Below are positions 23,801 through 35,416 of a stretch of 64,000 bases of DNA, piece by piece. A model generated the notes under the pieces. It worked only from the letters and a program-made list of their open reading frames with translations, was not told where the DNA came from and ran no database searches. Each line of letters begins with the position of its first letter. The first letter of the stretch is position 1. A program made the translations under genes and the position numbers. The DNA is from Bidens hawaiensis (Eukaryota; Streptophyta; Magnoliopsida; Asterales; Asteraceae), in the NCBI GenBank assembly GCA_021521415.1, contig JAIQDT010000172.1, positions 1,880,501 through 1,944,500 of the forward strand. Direction: 5' to 3'.

Positions 23801-24050
23801 AAGGATCGGGCAAACATTGTAAATCTAATCATGAAAATTTTACCAAGCAAGGTTTGATGTTGATATTTTATCGGGTAAGCTTTGTGTAAGTGGAAGTATA
23901 TCGAGTAGACTTTGGATTGATTAAACTTTTAGAGTAAGGTTTTATTAACTTAAATAATAATAAATGTTTTTAATATATCAAGTGGATAATGTTACTGTTT
24001 GACAGCTAATAATTCACAAAATGACAAAAAACATTTAAAACCCACTTTCA
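20806..24050 (+). repeat. Long non-coding spacer of the Sirevirus with CCGGGCA motif array
   Basis: This spacer lies between pol and the accessory ORF. From about 22650 to 23900 a degenerate motif close to TTCCGGGCAAGCTTTG recurs every 25-60 bases (for example near 22659, 22888, 23015, 23296, 23313, 23414). It shares its core with the LTR motifs. The first part (20806-22600) is AT-rich, with no recognised feature and only short chance frames such as 21332-21607. Confidence 0.7.
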
Positions 24051-24055
24051 AAAGG

Positions 24056-24063
24056 TATATAAG
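24056..24063 (+). promoter_or_regulatory. Putative internal promoter of the accessory ORF
   Basis: TATATAAG, followed about 30-40 bases later by a CT-rich tract (24083-24113), has the layout of a plant core promoter. It lies 372 bp upstream of the accessory ORF start, far from the LTR promoter. Confidence 0.5.
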
Positions 24064-24205
24064 AGGGAGTTAGGCATTTTTTTTATTACTTTTCCCTCTC
24101 TCTCCTTCCACTGCAACTGCTTACTCACAAAGAAACCTAAACCGACTTATCGCATTCATTATTAATCCAAACCCTAATTTGAATTAGCCCTCTAATTTTG
24201 ACTCG

Positions 24206-24431
24206 GTAAGCAATAATAATGTGTTTTCCGATCACGATTAGACTATAATGAGCTTTGATTATGTATCTGATTACTAATACTCTTTTTTTGTGTTAAGGTT
24301 ATAAACTTGTCGAAGAACAGGTTCTTGATGATTTTACTCTCTTTCTCCTTCATTTTTATAACTTGAAATTACTTAAAGTTGTGAGCTTTATAACTAATTT
24401 CACTTTGAATATGCTTAATTATGTTGTTCAG
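24206..24431 (+). other. Putative leader intron upstream of the accessory ORF
   Basis: A donor ACTCG/GTAAGC at 24206 and an acceptor TTGTTCAG/ATAATGG ending at 24431 bound a T-rich 226-bp interval. The acceptor is 3 bases before the ATG of the accessory ORF. This suggests a spliced 5' leader for a separate transcript. It is predicted from consensus only. Confidence 0.5.
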
Positions 24432-24434
24432 ATA

Positions 24435-27400
24435 ATGGCAGAAGATCAACCCAAATATGCCTTCGAACCAAAACACAACATGTGTGCACTATTACAAGTC
24501 ACACCTGATAGCGAGCCGGTGGCAAGGATGATTACATGGATGGCTCGATCAAATGTCAGCTTTGCGTTCACTGAATGTCCTGTCATCTACAGAAATCATT
24601 CACTGGATTTCTGGAGTCTGCAGAACTTGTTGAAGAAATCAATGGAAATAGAATCGAAGCAACTGTTGCAAGATAAGAAATACACATAACTGAGAGGATG
24701 ATAAGGAGATGCTTGCAATTGAATGATGATGATCATAACTCAATAAACTTCAACACACCTCACTTGATGAGGATATTTGAGCAGAAGATGGATTATCAAG
24801 GAACTATACATGATGGACAGTTTCAAAAGTGGATGTTCCATAGTTGTATAGGTTTCTTATCCATCATGTGATACATGGATTCGCCCCAAGGAAAGGATCA
24901 TGGACTTTGATGAGTCATGATTTGGCAAATGCCACTGTTGGAATTATGTATGATCTACCCTTCAACTTTTCAAAGATGATACTTGAAGGATTAGTAGGAA
25001 ACTTGAAGAAGGCCGAGAAGAACAGATTCTTACAATATCCAAGGTTCCTACAGATAATCTTCAACAGTGAATTACAAGATCTACCCACTGTTGGCATTAC
25101 ACACCTACTGCAGAATCTTGATACATACAGAAGAATCAGAAATCCGGGTGTTGCTAATATATGTGACTTAAATGTCCCATTTGAGATCTTGCCATGGTTG
25201 TTGGACCATGACTTGAATGTGATGTCAGTGCCTGAGTTAAGCTCAGAGGAGGAATGAGGGGAAGATGTGTCTGGAAGTGATAGTGATGACTCTGATGGAG
25301 AGAACAATGCTGATCATGGAAATGAAGGAGGGGCTGGAAGAGCCATGATTGTTGGTACACATGATCAGGGGGAGCAACCTGAGCAACAAGAACAGCACAT
25401 TGGAACACCACCACAATCACCACCACTCATTGACCAACCCATTATAACATCACCACCATAAACACCACCAACATCTAGCCTAATTCACTCAGATCCTTTT
25501 ATTCCAAACCCACCTCATACACAATCACCACCACTATCCATATTCCAAACCCACACCACAACCCAAGAACTACCTGAGCATGAACCATTTTCTACATCAC
25601 CGCCTACAACCCCACATTCTGACACAGACCTATTCCTAAGAAACCTGGACTTATTGAAAGAAAATGCTTAATTGAAGAGAAGGAATGAGGAGGTGACCAA
25701 TGAAAATGTTATGTTGATAGAGAAGTTGGTGATCGCTGAAATGAAAATTAAATCCCTGGAGCAGGAGGTTGAGAAGACCTCAGCTTCCCCAAAACAGGGG
25801 GAGAATGAAAACATGCCAACTGTCTCAAGGGTAAATATTGACACTGAGATGGAAACAGGTGTAGAGACTGTTGATGGATTGAAACTAATTCTGAATGCAT
25901 ATGATGATGGTGAGGAGGATAGTGATGAAAGAAAAGTTGAAGATGATAAGTATGAAGGTGATAAGTCAGATATAGGAGAACAAGATTATGATTATAATGA
26001 TGAAGTAATGAATGTTACTTGGAGTGACGAAGAGAATGTTGAGACAGAAGAGGGAATTGAAAAGACAAATGTTGAAGAAAATATAGCTACTGATGTCTTG
26101 ACTGACATAGCTACTGATGTCTTAACTGACATTCAGACTAAAGTAGAGACTGAAGTAATGAATGAAGGAGATACTGCTACTGAGGAGCTAGTACTCACTG
26201 AACCAGAAACTGAACAAGCAGAAACCTCCAAGACTGTAGAATATGATGAAGAAATGGAAAGACTTGATAGAGAAATTGATAAAGTTGAGCCTGAAACTGA
26301 AGAAGAGATTCAGAGAAGATTGAATAAGGGAAAGGCTAAAGTTACTGAAATGGAGCCTGTTAAGGCCTATCCAGAAAAAGACATCTTGTTTAAAGATGAT
26401 GCTGAAGCTGCTGCTGCTGCTCTAAGAGAACAAGAGAATATTTTGAGAGAAACAAGGGACATAGAAATACTGGCCCAAACTATGGACCCTATATAGTTGG
26501 CAGAGCAGGAAACCTTGATCAACCAAGCCAAGTTTACAAAAGAAGTTATTGAAGAAGTGGCTGATCAAGAGGTGATTGAGGCTTTGATTAAGTTAAAAAG
26601 AGATGAGGAAGTAGAAAACTCTCTGGCTATGGTGGTTAGCATATTTCAACCACAGAGTCAACCTGAAAAAGAATCCCAACAGGAGCCTGAAAAGGATCCT
26701 GAAAAAGAAAATGAAGAATCTATTGAAGAAATGTTGGCTAAGGCCTCAAGAATACATGAAAGAGTGGAAAGATTTGAAAAGAAATACTCAAGGAAGAGGA
26801 AAGCTACTGATCAGGGCATAAAAGATTATCAGAAAAAAAGGAGAGAGATGGGATGAAAAGAATAAATGCTATATTGAGACTCTTGATGATGATGATAATG
26901 ATGCTAGTCCAATCAAGGCAATTCCACTACAAACACTGTAACCAGGTCAACAGATTCCAAGTGTTCCTGATGTGCCTATCAGAAGTGAACCAGAGCATCC
27001 ACCCTCTGATGAACCTAAGATTGATGTTGTTAATGATTTAACTGAAGAGGAGGATGAGTCTGAAGATTCGGATGATGATGATAATCCTGATGGTGATCAA
27101 GGAAAGAGTGCCAAGGCTGTTAATGTTGAGTCTCCACAAGTTTTAATGACTGATGAGCAGAGAGCAAACATTGAATTGAGTATGAGAGAAGCCAAAAGAA
27201 ATCATCCATTGGTTGTAAAGTTGAGAAGGTATGGCATAAGTTTTGAAGCTTTAGCTGATCTTGATGATGATCAGTTGCAAAAGAAATTGGACAAGGAGAG
27301 GGATGGTTTCAAGAAAAAGATGGAAGAAAAGAACAGAGATAGTCAGAAATACAGAGAATATCTAAGAAAACATAACTATTCAGAGAAGGACTTGACACAC

Positions 27401-28080
27401 TTCAACTTTGACCAGCTTCAAGAACTCTACAACAGTGAAAGAGAGAAAGTAAAAGAAAAATATGTCAAAGAAAATGATGAGTTTGAAAAGATTGAAGCCT
27501 TGAAAAAGAAGTATGGAGGTATGTGTGGTTACCTACTGGAAAGAGGGTTGAAGCCTGATGTTGTAGAAAGCCTGCCAAGAGAATTCGTGCAGGATCAATA
27601 CAACAAGTTAAAAAGAAAAGAAAAACTGAAAAGGGCACAAACTGAGAAGTCTACCAAACAGTCTGAACCATCTGATGAACCTCAGGCAAAGAAAAGAAGA
27701 ATTCAGACTTTGAGGGAGAAAATAAAAGAACAGGTCAGATCAGATGAAATCCCAACCCCACAAGAAGCCAAACCTGAACAAGAAGATGAACCCATTGTCC
27801 CTTGGGAAAATGAAGAGATGATAAACATTCCGAGGGGCATAATTATTAATCAAAGAGGGATGGATGAAGACTCATTCAATGCCTTGGAGAAGCAAGACTT
27901 GAAAGATCTTTTCTATATAAAAAAGGCTGATTGGAAGAAAGCTTTGAGGGAGGGTGATAACCCTAGAAGCTTTGTTGAAGGAAGATTTGTTCCTGCAGGA
28001 CTGTCAAATAGTCATGGGATAGCTAAGATGTTGCTAGCTCTTAAAGAACAAGCAGGACAGGATGTTGTTGAACTGGCCAA
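24435..28080 (+). pseudogene. Sirevirus accessory (env-position) ORF, N-terminal and middle parts, broken
   Basis: The frame opens at ATG 24435 and can be followed through several breaks up to the copia insertion at 28086. The first 270 or so residues look globular; I recall similar N-terminal regions in daisy-family proteins annotated next to copia pol genes. After that comes a Pro/Ser/Thr-rich stretch (25260-25650), then long acidic and Lys/Glu-rich segments likely to form coiled coils (25672-26850 and 26972-28000). Breaks include a frameshift near 24612, a stop at 24677, a frameshift near 24845, stops at 25255, 25459, 25669 and 26494, and a shift near 26850. No signal peptide or membrane segment is evident, so calling it an envelope protein is not justified. 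The role is unknown. Confidence 0.65.
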
Positions 28081-28085
28081 CCTCC

Positions 28086-28985
28086 TGCTGGAATTTCATA
28101 TGCCCGAGACACATATTTATATTAATGTGGCTAACTGTGTTTGATCCAAGTCGGGTCATACCCAATAACAAGCTAGACAACACCAAATGTATTCTTTTAG
28201 TGATTTGATCACTTAGACGAATACCGAACACTGCGCAATTAGAAAATTGGTTTCCTAAATAATTACACTTGATGATTTAAATAAATTATCTGGATAATTT
28301 ATTTATATAAATTAATTATTTAATTGGTTAAATAATTAAGATAGCATGTATGTTTTATAAAATTAGTTTTATAAAGTATGAGATGGAGATGTTTTAATTG
28401 TTAAAACAAAACAAAAAAAAAAAAAAATAAATAAATAAATTCAAAACCGGCCACCCATGTGGGGTGGTGGTTTTACCCAATCAAAACCAAGATGCTCCTT
28501 ATTTTTGTCTTGGGTTCCCCTTTTGATCCTCCATACACAACACATGCAAACCACTTTTTCTTTCAAGAAATCTCAAGTGTGAAAACAAGCTAGAACTCTC
28601 TCTCTCTCTCTCTCAAAACCCACGGCCACTTTGGCCAAAGAAAGGGGGTGTTTTGTGAGCTTGATTCAAGTGTTCTAATCCTAGCAACAAGTTGGTGTTG
28701 TTGTTTAAAAGCTTGGGGTATCAAAAGCTTGAGGGTTTCTCCTTTGCAACCTTGCCATTTGAAGACATCATCTTCTTCATCCACCTACATCTTCTTATAA
28801 GGTATAAGAAGGTACAACTTACATTTTGTGAGCATTTTGTTCTTGTAATATTGATCCTTGTTCTCCGGGTTTTAGTTTTAACATAATGGTATGTTCATAA
28901 CAAGTTTTAAAATCTAAGCTTCCGTTGCGTTTTCTTGTTAAATATGGTTAATTTGAACTTTGATAATCTTGTATAAAACCCAACA
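28086..28985 (+). repeat. 5' LTR of the young copia element
   Basis: It starts TGCTGGAATTTC (the third base differs from the 3' LTR, TGTTGG) and ends AAACCCAACA. The adjacent leader begins ATGGCATCAAGAGCC, a variant of the usual methionine-tRNA primer site. Confidence 0.95.
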
Positions 28986-30204
28986 ATGGCATCAAGAGCC
29001 GGTTACAAGGACTTATGCTTCTTTTGTGTTCATTCATTTCGGATTTTTCATGGGTGAAAAGGGAGGTCCGAAAAATTTGGTGGATTTTACCCCTCATGGT
29101 TTTGTAAGATCTTGACATGCATGGAAAGATCTTAGGAAACCATTTAACATTTGGATGTTGAAATATCAAAATTGTAAAATTTTGGGGGGGGGGGGCCGTA
29201 GCCTCTTTGGGGGGGGGGCCCGTTTTTTTTGGTGATGTTTGGGCATTGGTTGCTTAGGTTGCATGCTTAGAACATTTGGTATGTTTGGATGTGTCATAAC
29301 CGAAACCTAGACCTTGGATGTGTTGATTGTTGTTATGTGTATTTTGATTATGTTTATTATTCAATATGGTTGTAATAATTCATAATCTTAGGCTTGTGTA
29401 ATTTATTTATTCATAAGTTGGTATGTAATAAGTAGATTAGTTGCATTTTCTTTTTTTTAGAAAAATATGTATTAGGATACATTTTGTAAAAAAATTAGAA
29501 GATGCAAGATTTGGTGAAATTGGTTGGGCCGAAATTTTGGGCTTGTTGGGCCTCACCGGCCCATCAAGGGATTCAAGCCCATTAGGCCCATAAATTTCAC
29601 TCTTGGGCCCAAGAAGACTTTTGGAAGTTTGGAGCCCATTAACAAGCCCAACAAGAACACAACAACTTGGAAAGGATACTTGAAGCATTTGGATGCAAGA
29701 TCAAGTGGGAGTCAACATTCCATCCTTGTGTCATGTTTTGTCCCTTAGGTGTGACTTATGACCTATACTTGTTTCGGCTAACAAGTATGGTCAAATTTAG
29801 CGGTTTTCGGTTATGACTATATTTTGCATGTGTATGCTTGGTTGTTTGTTTTACTTAATGTAATGTGTGGTTGATAGATATTAGGATATCCAAACCGTCA
29901 CATAGGAACGACAACAAGCATAAAACGGGTTCTAATATATATTTGGTAATATCGCGTCAATTAGTTTAATTAAATGGGTTTATTAAAACTAAGCGATCTC
30001 TCACCTATAATAAAATTGGTTTTATTATAACTAGAACCTTGAAAATTGGTTTTCAAAATCACCATATTTCTAAATGCATGTTAGGATATGGCATAATGTT
30101 TTTCAACTAGAATATTTGAAAAATTTAAAATCCCTTTTTTCATAATTACCAAAGAAACAAGTCTAACACCATCCTTTTGTATGACACTTAACGTATTAGG
30201 AAAC

Positions 30205-30525
30205 TTTTAATGGGATAAAGGTCACCTAACCATTTTGAGCAAACTAATATACTTAGGGTAATATTAACATATTTGTGGGATAAAGGTCACCTAACCACTT
30301 GTATGTTAATCTTACATGTTTATACAAGTAGGACGACTTGAATTAGAAACCATGTGATAAAGGTCACCTACGCATGGGATCTAATGGTGTTGATGGGATA
30401 AACATGCCAACACGAAATAAGGATTTCGAATGGTCCCATACCTCTAGAAGTTGCAAAGGGTTGCAATTGTCAAGATTGACTACCTTGTTAAATCAAATAA
30501 CGGGATAAAGGTCACCTAACCGAAA
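30205..30525 (+). repeat. Recurrent GGATAAAGGTCACCTAACC motif in the copia leader
   Basis: Near-identical 19-20 base copies begin at 30212, 30277, 30354 and 30502, with a partial copy (GGGATAAACATGCC) at 30395. They are not a regular tandem array. They lie in the untranslated leader between the primer site and the gag start. Confidence 0.8.
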
Positions 30526-30639
30526 TTTGATTTATCATTGGATTCTAGAATTTAATTATTATTTTAAAATTTGGAATAAAAGGGTATTAATAATTAAATT
30601 GTTTATAATACTAAAATAAAACTTTGTTAAATTTTGTAG

Positions 30640-33600
30640 ATGGCCGCTAACAATGCAAACACCTCTACCCATAACACCCGTAACCTATCCTTAAGAACCA
30701 TCCTTGAAAAGGATCGTCTAAACCATAATAACTTTATGGATTGGTATCGCAACTTGAGAATAGTTCTCAAACAAGAAGAGATATCATATGTCTTAGACGA
30801 TCCCATTCCCGACGAGCCTAACGTGGAAGATGAGGAGGCGTATAACAATTGGGTCAAGTACACCAAAGATTCGGTGCAAGCCTCTTGCCTCATGTTAGGG
30901 ACTATGATTCCCGAAATCCAAAAGGATTTCGAGCATCATGGGGCATACGACATGATAACTCAATTGAAGGAAATGTTCCTTCAACAAGCTAGAGCGGAAC
31001 GTTTCGAAACGGTTCGAGCGTTTCATGCATGTCGTATGGAGGAAACCCAAAGCGTCTCATCTTATGTCCTAAAGATGAAAAGCTACATCGAAAAGCTTCG
31101 TAGGTTGAATTGTCCCGTGTCTAATGAGTTGGCTACGGATTTGATCCTCAACTCTTTGACCAAAAGGTTTGAAACCTTTGTCATGAATTATAACATGAAT
31201 GGGTGGGACAAAAGCATTGGTGAGCTTCACGCAATGCTAAGAACGGCCGAAGCGGGAATGGGTAAAAGGGTTTTACCCGTTCTAACAATCAATGAAGGAA
31301 AAAGGGGACATAACTCCAACCCCAAAGCAAGTGTTGCTAAGGGCAAGGGCCACGTCCAAGGAAAGGGAAAGAGGAAAGCCATCACGCCCATCAAACCGAA
31401 GGAAAAGAAGCAAAAGGTTGCGGCGCAAGATCCATGCTTTGAGTGTGGAGAGATAGGTCATTGGAAAAGGAATTGTCCGACCTATCTCAATGCGTTAAAA
31501 GATAAGAGGGATGCGGGGCATACCTCAGGTATTATCTTTACTATACATATTGAACTAAATGTTATTTCTTCAAATACATGGGTACTTGATACCGGATGTG
31601 GAACTCACATTTGCAATTTGTTGCAGGGGTTCAAAAGAAGTAAACAACTCAACAAAGGGGACATTAGTCTCTTTATGGGCAATGGAGCAAGAGTTGAAGT
31701 CCAAGCCCAAGGAGACTACTTGTTAAAGCTTCCAAGTGGTTTGGAAGTAATTTTGAAGAATGTTTTGTATGCTCCTAAGTTAAGGAGAAACATTATTTCC
31801 GTGTCTCTTTTAAAACAATGTGGCTTTGATCTTAAGTTTATTGATTATGATATTCATGTTTTGATGAATGGCATATTTTATTTTAAAGCTATACCCATAA
31901 ATGGTATATATGAAATAGATCAAATTGGTGCGTCACATAGTAGTTCAATGTACAATGTCAACACCAAGAAACTCAAGAAGGACTTGGGTGATTCCTATCT
32001 TTGGCATTGTCGCCTTGGACATATAAGCAAGAATCGCATGCAAACTCTTCGCAAGAATGGTATTCTAGAAACAAATGAGTATGATTCATTTGATGTATGT
32101 GAATCTTGTTTACAAGGCAAAATGACAAAGCAACCCTTTAATAAAACTTTTGAAAGGTCAAAAGAATTATTGGGTATCATACATTCGGATGTATGTGGTC
32201 CTTTTAGACCAATGACTAGGAATGGTGAAAAATACTTCATTACCTTTATTGACGATTATAGTCGATATGGTTATGTGTACTTAATGAAACACAAAGATGA
32301 AGCTTTTGAAATGTTCAAAGACTTCAAAACTGAAGTAGAAAGACAACTCAAGACCACAATCAAAGTACTTCGTAGTGATAGAGGAGGTGAATACCTAAGT
32401 GGTGTTTTTCAAGATCATCTTAAGAGTTGTGGAATTATTTCACAACTTACTCCACCTGGAACACCACAACATAATGGTGTGTCTGAAAGGAGAAATCGTA
32501 CCCTATTAGATATGGTTCGATCGATGATGGCTAGAAGCACTTTACCTCTATCATTTTGGGGCTACGCTTTACTTTCCGCTGTTCGCATATTGAATATGGC
32601 TCCAACCAAGAAAGTGGAGAAGACACCTTTTGAAATATGGCATGGAAAGGCTCCATCGCTATCATTCTTAAGAGTTTGGGGTTGTGTAGCTTATGTAAAG
32701 CAATACACCCCAAACAAATTAGAAGTCCGATCCACTAAGTGTATCTTTATAGGTTATCCTAAAGATGATTTAGGATATTACTTTTATGATCCTAGTGAGC
32801 AAAATGTTATTATTGCTCGAAAGGGTAAGTTCTTGGAAACTAAGTTCCTTAAGGAAGGAACTAATAGTAGAACAGTGAAACTTGATGAGGATCAAGAACC
32901 ACAAGATGATACACAATTGGTTGATACTAGCACTCAACAAGAGGTTGTTGAAAGTGATCAAGTGGTTGATCAAAACACACAAAACGTTCGCAGATCTGGT
33001 AGAGTTAGCAATCCACCTGAAAGATATGGATTTTTTATAGAAGGTTGCTACGTGGTAGATTCGGATGAACCAACCACATACCGTGATGCAATGTCCAAGA
33101 ATGATTGTGACAAATGGCTTGAAGCCATGAACGTTGAGATGCAATCCATGTATGACAACCAAGTTTGGGAATTGGTTGAACTACCACTCAACTCCAAAGC
33201 TGTTGGAAGTAAGTGGGTTTTCAAAAGAAAAACTGATATGCATGGAAACTTGGATACTTATAAAGCAAGACTTGTAGCTAAGGGTTTCACTCAAACTCAA
33301 GGGGTTGATTATGATGAAACTTTTTCGCCTGTGGCAATGCTAAAGTCTATTAGGATATTATTTGCCATAGCTGCACATTATGATTATGAAATTTGGCAAA
33401 TGGATGTCAAGACCGCTTTCCTAAATGGATATCTTGAGGAAGATGTCTATATGGTTCAGCCTGAAGGTTTTGTCGATCCGAAACATCCTAATAAAGTATG
33501 CAAGTTAAAGAAATCAATCTATGGATTGAAACAAGCATCTAGAACTTGGAATCATCGTTTTGATGAAGAAATCAAAAATTTTGGATTCATCAAGAATGCT

Positions 33601-34650
33601 GATGAGGCTTGTGTGTATAAGAAAGCTAGTGGGAGTATAATTACCTTCTTAGTATTGTATGTCGATGACATTCTACTATTTGGAAATGACATTCCAACCA
33701 TGGAAAGCGTTAAGGCTTGGCTTGGAAGTAGATTTTCCATCAAGGATCTTGGTGAAGCTGCCTATATTTTGGGAATAAAGATCTATAGGGATAGGTCAAG
33801 GCGCTTGATAGGTTTGAACCAAAGTACATACATTGATAAGATCTTGAAAAGGTTCAAGATGGAAAACTCCAAGAAAGGTTTTGTACCTATTCAAAGAGGG
33901 ACCATATTGAGTTTAGCTCAATGTCCAAGCTCAAAGGATGAGCAAGAGATGATGAAACAAATCCCATATGCTTCTGCTATAGGATCCATTATGTATGCGA
34001 TGATATGTACTAGACCGGATGTGTCATGCGCTTTGAGCATGACAAGCAGACACCAACAGAATCCAGGAAACAGTCATTGGATGGCTGTTAAGAACATATT
34101 GAAATACCTTAGGAGAACTAAGGATATGTTTCTGATATATGGATCTGGTGAGGAGGAACTCGCTATAAAAGGTTACACGGATGCGAGCTTCCAAACTGAT
34201 CGAGATGATTCTCGATCACAGTCTGGGTATGTGTTCACTCTTAATGGAGGAGCTGTCTCTTGGAAGAGCTCAAAACAGGAAGTGGTAGCATTGTCCACTA
34301 CAGAATCAGAATACATCGCCGCTTCATTGGCAGCTCAGGAAGCTGCATGGTTGAAGAAATTCATTACTGATCTAGGGGTGGTCTCTTCCATTCAAGACCC
34401 CCTAGAAATCTTTTGTGACAACGAGGGTGCGATTGCACAAATCAAGGAACCTCGTTCGCACCAAAAGACAAGGCACATAGAGCGGAGATTCAACTACATA
34501 AGGGATGAAGTTGAAAAAGGAAAGATATGTATTCGCAAAGTTGGAACTGATCAAAATCTTGCGGATCCATTCACGAAGCTCCTAGAAAGACCGAAACATG
34601 AGCGTCATGCGAGTGGCTTAGGACTCCGATATTCTAGTAATTGGATTTGA
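30640..34650 (+). CDS. Copia Gag-Pol polyprotein, intact
   Basis: One uninterrupted 1336-residue frame carries every copia domain in order. Gag occupies about residues 1-260 and a CCHC zinc knuckle starts at C266 (CFECGEIGHWKRNC). The aspartic protease has D317 in LDTGCGTH. The integrase has catalytic D517, D580 and E616 (a D-35-E spacing). RT has YVDD with D1009 and D1010, and RNase H has D1181 in GYTDASF. The length is normal for a copia polyprotein. The protein would package element RNA, copy it into cDNA and insert it. The ATG at 30640 is the first in frame after the leader. With near-identical LTRs it is a candidate for an element that can still transpose. Confidence 0.93.
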   Translation: MAANNANTSTHNTRNLSLRTILEKDRLNHNNFMDWYRNLRIVLKQEEISYVLDDPIPDEPNVEDEEAYNNWVKYTKDSVQASCLMLGTMIPEIQKDFEHHGAYDMITQLKEMFLQQARAERFETVRAFHACRMEETQSVSSYVLKMKSYIEKLRRLNCPVSNELATDLILNSLTKRFETFVMNYNMNGWDKSIGELHAMLRTAEAGMGKRVLPVLTINEGKRGHNSNPKASVAKGKGHVQGKGKRKAITPIKPKEKKQKVAAQDPCFECGEIGHWKRNCPTYLNALKDKRDAGHTSGIIFTIHIELNVISSNTWVLDTGCGTHICNLLQGFKRSKQLNKGDISLFMGNGARVEVQAQGDYLLKLPSGLEVILKNVLYAPKLRRNIISVSLLKQCGFDLKFIDYDIHVLMNGIFYFKAIPINGIYEIDQIGASHSSSMYNVNTKKLKKDLGDSYLWHCRLGHISKNRMQTLRKNGILETNEYDSFDVCESCLQGKMTKQPFNKTFERSKELLGIIHSDVCGPFRPMTRNGEKYFITFIDDYSRYGYVYLMKHKDEAFEMFKDFKTEVERQLKTTIKVLRSDRGGEYLSGVFQDHLKSCGIISQLTPPGTPQHNGVSERRNRTLLDMVRSMMARSTLPLSFWGYALLSAVRILNMAPTKKVEKTPFEIWHGKAPSLSFLRVWGCVAYVKQYTPNKLEVRSTKCIFIGYPKDDLGYYFYDPSEQNVIIARKGKFLETKFLKEGTNSRTVKLDEDQEPQDDTQLVDTSTQQEVVESDQVVDQNTQNVRRSGRVSNPPERYGFFIEGCYVVDSDEPTTYRDAMSKNDCDKWLEAMNVEMQSMYDNQVWELVELPLNSKAVGSKWVFKRKTDMHGNLDTYKARLVAKGFTQTQGVDYDETFSPVAMLKSIRILFAIAAHYDYEIWQMDVKTAFLNGYLEEDVYMVQPEGFVDPKHPNKVCKLKKSIYGLKQASRTWNHRFDEEIKNFGFIKNADEACVYKKASGSIITFLVLYVDDILLFGNDIPTMESVKAWLGSRFSIKDLGEAAYILGIKIYRDRSRRLIGLNQSTYIDKILKRFKMENSKKGFVPIQRGTILSLAQCPSSKDEQEMMKQIPYASAIGSIMYAMICTRPDVSCALSMTSRHQQNPGNSHWMAVKNILKYLRRTKDMFLIYGSGEEELAIKGYTDASFQTDRDDSRSQSGYVFTLNGGAVSWKSSKQEVVALSTTESEYIAASLAAQEAAWLKKFITDLGVVSSIQDPLEIFCDNEGAIAQIKEPRSHQKTRHIERRFNYIRDEVEKGKICIRKVGTDQNLADPFTKLLERPKHERHASGLGLRYSSNWI

Positions 34651-35405
34651 TCTATTTTGTATTTACGTTTAAAAGACTTTTGTAATTTAACTCTTTTATA
34701 TGATTATGGAATCTTGAGTTAAATTCTAATTTTGCATGTTTAATCCATGAATAAGTTATCTTATTCTAAAAGTCCGTAGTCGATCACATTTGTGGGAACA
34801 AATATGAAGCAAGACTATTATGAACTAGGATTGGTGGATATTCATAAGGAATGAATATGGAGCATAGGTTTGCTGCCAAGGTTCATAGATATTTGTGGGA
34901 TACGAATATTGGACTGACCCGCTCTCAATATTACTACATGGAGTCAATGGACCTGATCATTAGTAATTTTGAGTAAAGGAGAATTTCATATTATCCTTAG
35001 ACCTGAGATGTATACTGGGTCTTGATTTTCACCAAGTATTACACTTTGACTCTGCCCTTCGCTATTCGTAAAAGATAGTACATAAGGATGAGCTCGGGTG
35101 GAGTATAAAGTGATAGTGAGAGGCGTATACAGTCAAGATGGAATTTCTTCCTCTTATGTGTTGAGAGTTTAGATGTCTAAGGCCTGATAAAGTTGAATTG
35201 TAAAGAGAATGATCGCCTATGTCTCTTAGATCCAACATGACATCTAGTAACAAAGGGATAAAATGATAGATTCACCTAAATCATATCAAGTAAGGGACTT
35301 GAAGGGATGATGTTATTGAATGGCACTTCATCAAACACATTAGGGGTGATGAACTGTTGTTAGGCGGTATTCACCACTTGCATTAATTTTCTATGTATCT
35401 CGTGC

Positions 35406-35416
35406 AAGTGGGAGAT
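35406..35416 (+). other. Polypurine tract of the young copia element
   Basis: AAGTGGGAGAT lies directly before the 3' LTR. The same tract occurs before the related LTR at 58130. Confidence 0.8.

Noticed and set aside
24435..28080. True envelope glycoprotein in the Sirevirus
   Set aside because: No signal peptide or transmembrane segment is visible in the readable parts; only its position resembles env.
28590..28886. Open frames repeated identically at 28590 and 35921
   Set aside because: They are in the two copies of the copia LTR and have no coding meaning.
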